From the NCBI GenBank assembly GCA_029820945.1, contig JALGUJ010000011.1, positions 1 through 64,000 of the forward strand: 64,000 nt of DNA, in the 5' to 3' direction. The notes under the pieces are model-generated. The model did not search any database and was not told where the DNA came from. It was given only the letters and a program-made list of their open reading frames with translations. Source of the stretch: Candidatus Zipacnadia bacterium. Its GTDB lineage: Bacteria > Armatimonadota > Zipacnadia > Zipacnadales > UBA5352. The position numbers were made by a program, and so were the translations under genes. The first letter of the stretch is position 1, and each line of letters opens with the position of its first letter. This document shows, piece by piece, positions 60,501-64,000 of the stretch.

Positions 60501-61664
60501 GCGCGCCTCGGGGATGTGCTCCTTGAGCGCATCGTACCAGATGCGGTACTTCTGCACGGTGGCGGCGGCGTAGTCATCGCCCCAGCGCTCGCGGCAGACC
60601 TCGCAGCGTTCCTCCCACTGCGCGGGGTTGAGGAAGCCTCCCGTGTCCGTGTCGTGGAAGCCGATGTCGGTGTAGCCGATGTCGGCGCACAGCCTGGCGA
60701 ACTCGTCGGCGGTCTCGCGACGCATGTCGTCGAGCGACCAGCAGCGGATCCACTCCGGATAGCGGCCGGGCGGGAGCTTGGGGCCCTCGAAGTCGGGGTG
60801 GTCGGCGACGCGCCCGGCGAAGGGCTGCATGGCGTAGTAGAGGCAGCCGATCCCCCGCTCCTTGCCGTATTGCACGGCCTCGCGGATGACGGCGCGGCTG
60901 GCCTCGGAGGTGGACTCGCGCACGTTCAGCCAGAGGCTGGAGACCTTCCAGCGCAGCAGCCGGTCGTAGTGCTCCTGCATCGCTGCGAGGAACTCCTGCC
61001 GCAGCTCCTCACCGGGCTCTTCGGTCCAGCGCACCCGGTCGTAGAGCGGCTCCGCGTCCGTGCCCCGGATGTCGCCGATGTATCCCGCGCCCAGCGTCAT
61101 GTCCACGAAGTCGGGCCAGTCGCGCACGCTGGCCTCGCGGACGGTGGGCCCGTTCTCGCCATCCCGGAACAGCTCGCCCAGCGTGACGCAGGCATAGAGC
61201 GCTCCGACCTCGTCTGCGCCGGCCAGCAGCAGCTCGGTGGTGCCCCCGTCCTGGCGGGGGGCGATCACGTATCCGCGCTCTCCCGGGTTGCCGGGGCCAA
61301 CGTCGATCTCTCCGGCGGCGGCCGCCGCCGCGATGAGCGGGTTGCTATCGGTGGTCCCGAGGATAATGCGCGGCGCGGCGCCGGGCGCCTCGTCGGCCTG
61401 CCGGGGCGTAACGGTCGCCAGCGGCGCGCCGCCGTGTGCGACGCACTCGTCGCTGAGCCACCGCGCGCCTATCTCGTCCTGGCGCGAGGGCCGATCGCCC
61501 AGCACGACGACGGCGCCGTCCAGCCGCAGGTCGCGGCCGGTCAGCTCAATCTCCCTGGGCATGGGCACGATGTCCAGCTCGTCCCAGAGCGCCGCGTCGG
61601 CGGCCTGGGCCGGCGCGCACGCCAGCATGACGCAGATAACTGCAACCACTCGGCCGGTTTCCAT
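57576..61664 (-). CDS. Giant secreted GH20/GH84-like glycosidase with CBM9-like and LamG domains
   Basis: This 1362-residue protein has a signal peptide (about 1-21, ending AQAADA). An N-terminal GH20b-like domain has VPMPREIELTG and TELLLAGADEVGALYACVTLGEL. A TIM-barrel core (about 190-500) has VRDWPDFVDM, VSSLWLNVRES, YTDIGFHDTDTGGF and MHIVIYPYSL, as in hexosaminidases. Helical segments follow. A CBM9-like domain (about 790-990) has LDGRLDEPDWAAVYPS and DDSVEVFLAPPQM. A concanavalin-like LamG domain (about 1170-1300) has VEFWIRPEW and HHIAVVWDGDAAREDWLRLY. It is a probable extracellular hexosaminidase-type enzyme. GGGGAGGGACTTCGCC precedes ATG 61664. Confidence 0.82.
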   Translation of the reverse strand: METGRVVAVICVMLACAPAQAADAALWDELDIVPMPREIELTGRDLRLDGAVVVLGDRPSRQDEIGARWLSDECVAHGGAPLATVTPRQADEAPGAAPRIILGTTDSNPLIAAAAAAGEIDVGPGNPGERGYVIAPRQDGGTTELLLAGADEVGALYACVTLGELFRDGENGPTVREASVRDWPDFVDMTLGAGYIGDIRGTDAEPLYDRVRWTEEPGEELRQEFLAAMQEHYDRLLRWKVSSLWLNVRESTSEASRAVIREAVQYGKERGIGCLYYAMQPFAGRVADHPDFEGPKLPPGRYPEWIRCWSLDDMRRETADEFARLCADIGYTDIGFHDTDTGGFLNPAQWEERCEVCRERWGDDYAAATVQKYRIWYDALKEHIPEARMHIVIYPYSLRIYTQEGAEEYLEDRYGPGPGVEDAARRLRERYETFWRRVHDMLPEDINVCIREERPENLAAFRALIGDRPLYVYFKQLADPWTAFFSEAPRWTGTFFRDSRDFLFPPTLELYVPMQALAVREYAWNTEAPGAAPFARLPVEEQWKHCEPHGEIYEVVLPHLVRNFFGPRYAEQIAGALSKNVNPYEIFELKLFGGNPMFLTDYDRWQWQADEAAEGAELLDEVWAQRAGTDDRLGMTGYAFRRFLYLREVLHCCRFMAAARAHEMHARELARSGDLEAARAALAAAGEAVARGRGDAAQLLAERPDEPLYVRQDMIDRKRRLNFRLFTPDAGVDWEAPLKRIEQTERELPALVAAAGVDAAILERLDTRRIVHAGRLRGQITLDGRLDEPDWAAVYPSESFFVYGGGRKIADIPTQARLLYDDEAVYVGFSCWLPGGGEPFAEEREHDGRVLDDDSVEVFLAPPQMEGGYLHLMVNAAGSLRDQLVTAEKDETGVTTISRDPEWNAEGVEVATTPREGRWDLEIRVPLSDLGAEAVGGGWSANLTREFHSANQTSEFSSILPSDCEDFHDRAKFRRVEFTDAEFAAPPPEVEISAADFEARTETLNDRIATVCRFGIHVECSRVLHDVTLTAEAYGPEGDLHLRRVLAERPTVLYEWPAQERHEMAFNSPVESGGVRLLLESAEATVERWVRLGGWWGTEETGSLFGVSGLSGAALAGDCVLASEFVPEGAEEPVGLLASRAGTVEFWIRPEWAGRELPLSREFEMWRARHCFLHFGPLRPDHPYLANHSSLEVEHGSPELLRCSVTAPNYAGWFAQMSLGEIGGIEAGSWHHIAVVWDGDAAREDWLRLYLDGRRRTEGVRVSKEERFGDDPSLRLTTSRPYTIQIGCMTSGRCPARALIDELRISRSARYGADFDPPRGPAEADGQASLVMHFDGDLIGTARSAEGAEHPVEAVPGVPEYH

Positions 61665-61918
61665 GGCGAAGTCCCTCCCCGGACTGTCGGCCATCGGTTT
61701 GAGCCGTCAGCTCGCGGATGCGTGGCAGTCTTCGCCGCGAGGGGCGTGGGAGCCTTCTACGCCGCCGAACGCGGGGCTCCGCCAATACACTCGCAGGGAG
61801 CGGCGGGATAGAGCGCGGGCCAGCGGCGGTCGGGCGGCCCGTGGAGGAGGTTCCACCGCCCGTCGCGCGAATCTATACATGACGCCACCCCAGCACATTC
61901 TCGGGGCGGAGGTACGCC

Positions 61919-62629
61919 ATGCGCGTCTATCGGACGCTGACTCCCGTCGCGCTCCTGGCCCTCTGCGTGTCGGCCCGGCCGGACGAGCTGCGAACCGGAC
62001 GCCTGGGCGTCTTGCTGGACCTGCACGGGTACAAGCCCGGCGCCGGCGTGGTGGTGCCGCTCGCGCCCCTGGTGCACTGGATGGGCGCGACCGTGCAGGA
62101 TGTGGGGCGATGGACCGCCGTCGCCCGCGACGATCACGTCATCTACCTCCAGCTCCCCCAGAGCCGTCCCCGCGCCCTGGGCGCCCTGGTGGGCGTGCGG
62201 CAGGTGGCCGAGGCACTGGGCGCGGAGGTGCGCTACCGGCCCATCGACTCCGAGGAGGCGGCCGGCATCGGACACATCCGCCACGTCGAGGTCACCGACG
62301 GTGACCGCGTGGGGCGGATCTTCATCCACGAGGCCACGCCCGATACCGTGGCGGCGCTGCTCGCCGACGTTCGCGACGAGAGTTACGGCCAGGCCTGGCT
62401 GCTGCAGGTGACGGCGGCCTGCGGTGACTGGCTGAAGACCCACGAGCCACAGTCCGCCGAGGGCCAACCATTCGGCGACCGCTACGTCACCGGCGTGCTG
62501 CACCTCGAGGACGGCCACTGGCGCTACCTGCTCCGCTCCAGCAAGGTGTCTCACACGCACGAAGAGCTTGCCGACGCCGGCATCCCGCTCGCCGTGGCGC
62601 GGATGCTGCAGATGGAACTGGAGGACTGA
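61919..62629 (+). CDS. Exported copper-amine-oxidase-N-like (stalk domain) protein
   Basis: This 236-residue protein has a hydrophobic signal segment (about 1-20). Two consecutive copies follow of the pattern hydrophobic-VPLxxLxxxxGAxV: VVPLAPLVHWMGATVQDVGRW and ALGALVGVRQVAEALGAEVRY. This is the copper amine oxidase N-terminal/stalk repeat common in cell-surface proteins. No copper amine oxidase catalytic domain is present. A C-terminal beta domain contains GVLHLEDGHWRYLL. GGAGG lies 6 nt before ATG 61919. It is divergent from the GH20-like gene; the gap 61665-61918 shows no clear promoter. Confidence 0.78.
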   Translation: MRVYRTLTPVALLALCVSARPDELRTGRLGVLLDLHGYKPGAGVVVPLAPLVHWMGATVQDVGRWTAVARDDHVIYLQLPQSRPRALGALVGVRQVAEALGAEVRYRPIDSEEAAGIGHIRHVEVTDGDRVGRIFIHEATPDTVAALLADVRDESYGQAWLLQVTAACGDWLKTHEPQSAEGQPFGDRYVTGVLHLEDGHWRYLLRSSKVSHTHEELADAGIPLAVARMLQMELED

Positions 62630-62674
62630 CGGCGGCACAGTAACCCACACCTCATCCCCAGAGGGGGAGTCCCG

Positions 62675-64000
62675 ATGCGCAGACTCTGGGCGTTGCATGT
62701 CGTTGTTGCCGTTCTCTGCCTCTACGCCGGCGCGGCCGCGCAGGGCGCTATCCAGCTCGAGCACTGGTCATACAGCACCGATGCCTACTACCTGGCCGAC
62801 CGCTACGTGGACAGTGGCGAGATGCTCCACGACAGCGAGGCGGGGAGAGACGCCACCGTCATCTACCGCGGCAACCCCGTGGTCATCGACGTCTCGCTGG
62901 ATGAGGTCGCCACCGTGCAGCGGGTGCTGGCGAACGTCCACCGGCACAACATGAACTACAAGCTCAGCGAGCTGAAGGTCGAGGCGCTGGTGGGCGGGCA
63001 CTACGAGCAGGTCGGCCGGGTGCGGGGCTTCTGGGGGCCGACGGAGACCAACGACTTCGACATCGAGGTCGATCTCGAGCCGACGCAGACGCGAGACCTC
63101 CGGCTCGTCTTTAACACCGACGGGATCCTCAGCATCTCAGAGCTCTCGATCTTCGGCCGCGCCGCGACCACACAGGCGGTAGAAGAGGAGCTGCCCTTCA
63201 CCGGCGCCACCGAGCCGACCGTGCGCGAGGAGGATCTCGACGGCGACGGCGCCCCGGAGATCATTCTGGAGAACTCGAAGGTCGGCCTGGTCCTCTACCC
63301 GGCCTTCGGCGGCGTGTGCAAGGTCCTCTACCTGAAGGACCCGGGCGTGAACCTGGTGACGCCCGGCGGCCCCGATCAGGCGATGTTCCGCGATCAGCTC
63401 TGGGACCCGCGCTACTTCTTCTCCCAGCGCTTCTACCACTTCGAGACCGGCGGGGACGCGAACTCGGCCTGGGTCGAGCTGTGGACCACGGGCGAGGGCG
63501 GCATCCTCTCCTTCACCGAAATCCGCAAGCGCATCACCCTCACCCGCGGCAGCGAGATCATCACCGCCGACTACCGCCTCACCAACGACCCGTCGTCGCA
63601 GACCGACTACGTCTACGGCATGTGGTGGCACAACTTCCTGGGCGCGCGCGGGCAGACCAACAGCTACTACTTCCCCACCGAGGACGGCGTCCGGGAGCTG
63701 ACCTACAATCCAGCGGAGCTGACCGACGAGATCAAGGGCGACCACTGGCACCGCAACCCGGCGCGCGGCTGGACGGCGGTGCGCGCCGAGAGCGGCCCGG
63801 GGATGGCGATCCAGGTGCCCTACAGGTACCTCAACTGCTTCTACGCCTGGGTCGGCACCGGCTACCCGGTGGCGACGCTGGAGTGGCGCTACAACCGCCT
63901 GCAGCTCAAGTCCGGCGAGAGCCTGGAGGCGCAGGTCCGCGTCATCCCCTTCTCCGACATGCCGCGCGTTGACGGCTGCATCGACGACGTCGTGGGCGCC
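62675..64000 (+). CDS. Secreted protein, truncated by right window edge
   Basis: The frame from ATG 62675 (GAGGGGGAGTCCCG upstream) stays open for 442 codons to the end of the window. A signal peptide (about 1-24, ending AAAQG) is followed by a jelly-roll, F5/8-like part (ATVQRVLANVHRHN, LRLVFNTDGILSISELSIFG). An EF-like DLDGDGAPE precedes a mutarotase-like beta-sandwich with VGLVLYPAFGGVCKVLYL. I cannot name the family. The start of the barrel or catalytic part, if any, is off the window. It is 45 nt downstream of the stalk-domain gene and may be co-transcribed. Confidence 0.7.
   Translation, partial: MRRLWALHVVVAVLCLYAGAAAQGAIQLEHWSYSTDAYYLADRYVDSGEMLHDSEAGRDATVIYRGNPVVIDVSLDEVATVQRVLANVHRHNMNYKLSELKVEALVGGHYEQVGRVRGFWGPTETNDFDIEVDLEPTQTRDLRLVFNTDGILSISELSIFGRAATTQAVEEELPFTGATEPTVREEDLDGDGAPEIILENSKVGLVLYPAFGGVCKVLYLKDPGVNLVTPGGPDQAMFRDQLWDPRYFFSQRFYHFETGGDANSAWVELWTTGEGGILSFTEIRKRITLTRGSEIITADYRLTNDPSSQTDYVYGMWWHNFLGARGQTNSYYFPTEDGVRELTYNPAELTDEIKGDHWHRNPARGWTAVRAESGPGMAIQVPYRYLNCFYAWVGTGYPVATLEWRYNRLQLKSGESLEAQVRVIPFSDMPRVDGCIDDVVGA

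Noticed and set aside
57666-61811. A 1381-codon open frame on the plus strand
   Set aside because: It lies antisense to the GH20-like gene, has no recognisable domain and its open length follows from high G+C third positions on the opposite strand.

Overview
The window is about 68-70% G+C and almost fully coding, with ATG/GTG starts, purine-rich ribosome-binding sites and sigma-70-like promoters. I see no tRNA, rRNA, CRISPR array, prophage or insertion sequence. Three features point to a free-living, heterotrophic, polymer-degrading bacterium: three pseudopilins with the C-terminal H-X9-DG signature and an LFPVF(A/S) N-terminal region, many giant secreted proteins with family-9-like carbohydrate-binding domains, and many single-copy sugar-catabolic enzymes. 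The style is closest to Armatimonadota (including the former WS1 group) or possibly a Planctomycetes-like lineage. That placement is an inference from protein style, not from a marker gene.

Layout. 1-3.0 kb (minus): a strongly promoted operon with an HgdC/BadF-type activase, a CAP-domain protein, biotin ligase and a TPR protein cut by the left edge. 3.2-7.3 kb (plus): a VWA/glutaminase-like membrane protein with its DUF4159 partner, then a TolB-like lipoprotein behind a near-consensus promoter. 7.4-16.3 kb: a deacetylase-like protein, an intact Asp-box sialidase flanked by two gene remnants, a C45 acyltransferase-like protein, a D-2-hydroxyacid dehydrogenase, a PHP/DUF3604-like protein, and a two-domain DUF6884/GIY-YIG-like protein that looks foreign. 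16.5-21.2 kb (minus): YbjN-like protein, Cgl0159-type aldolase-like barrel, DUF4838 glycosidase-like protein. 21.6-27.5 kb (plus): cupin, flippase, M42 peptidase, sugar isomerase, Gfo/Idh/MocA dehydrogenase and TatD, with two parS-like 16-mers in the intergenic gaps.

27.6-45.0 kb (minus) is a long polysaccharide/sugar-acid locus. It contains two giant glycosidase-like secreted proteins, two smaller secreted proteins that share a C-terminal helical module, a sulfatase, a UroD-like methyltransferase, an isomerase, a PIG-L deacetylase, an amidohydrolase and two pseudopilins. 45.2-53.5 kb mixes a shortened beta-propeller, an orphan ParB-like domain, a 13-Asp-box secreted propeller, a third pseudopilin, a radical SAM enzyme, a secreted protein with clan-CD (caspase-like) cysteine peptidase landmarks and a GIY-YIG protein. 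53.7-64 kb has two more radical SAM enzymes, a GH20-like giant protein coupled to a PfkB kinase, a copper-amine-oxidase-N-like secreted protein and a secreted protein cut by the right edge.

The genes suggest a secreted-polymer economy. Extracellular CBM9-bearing hydrolases, a sulfatase and sialidase-like propellers would release sugars. Cytoplasmic isomerases, dehydrogenases, an aldolase-like barrel and a PfkB kinase would process them. Pseudopilin-like and propeller proteins are interleaved, perhaps as surface or secretion-linked components. The most distinctive observations are the paired parS-like sites, the shared C-terminal module of the 41-43 kb genes, the candidate clan-CD protein, the DUF6884/GIY-YIG fusion, the pseudopilin lacking an ordinary start codon at the homologous position, and three genes carrying large deletions.
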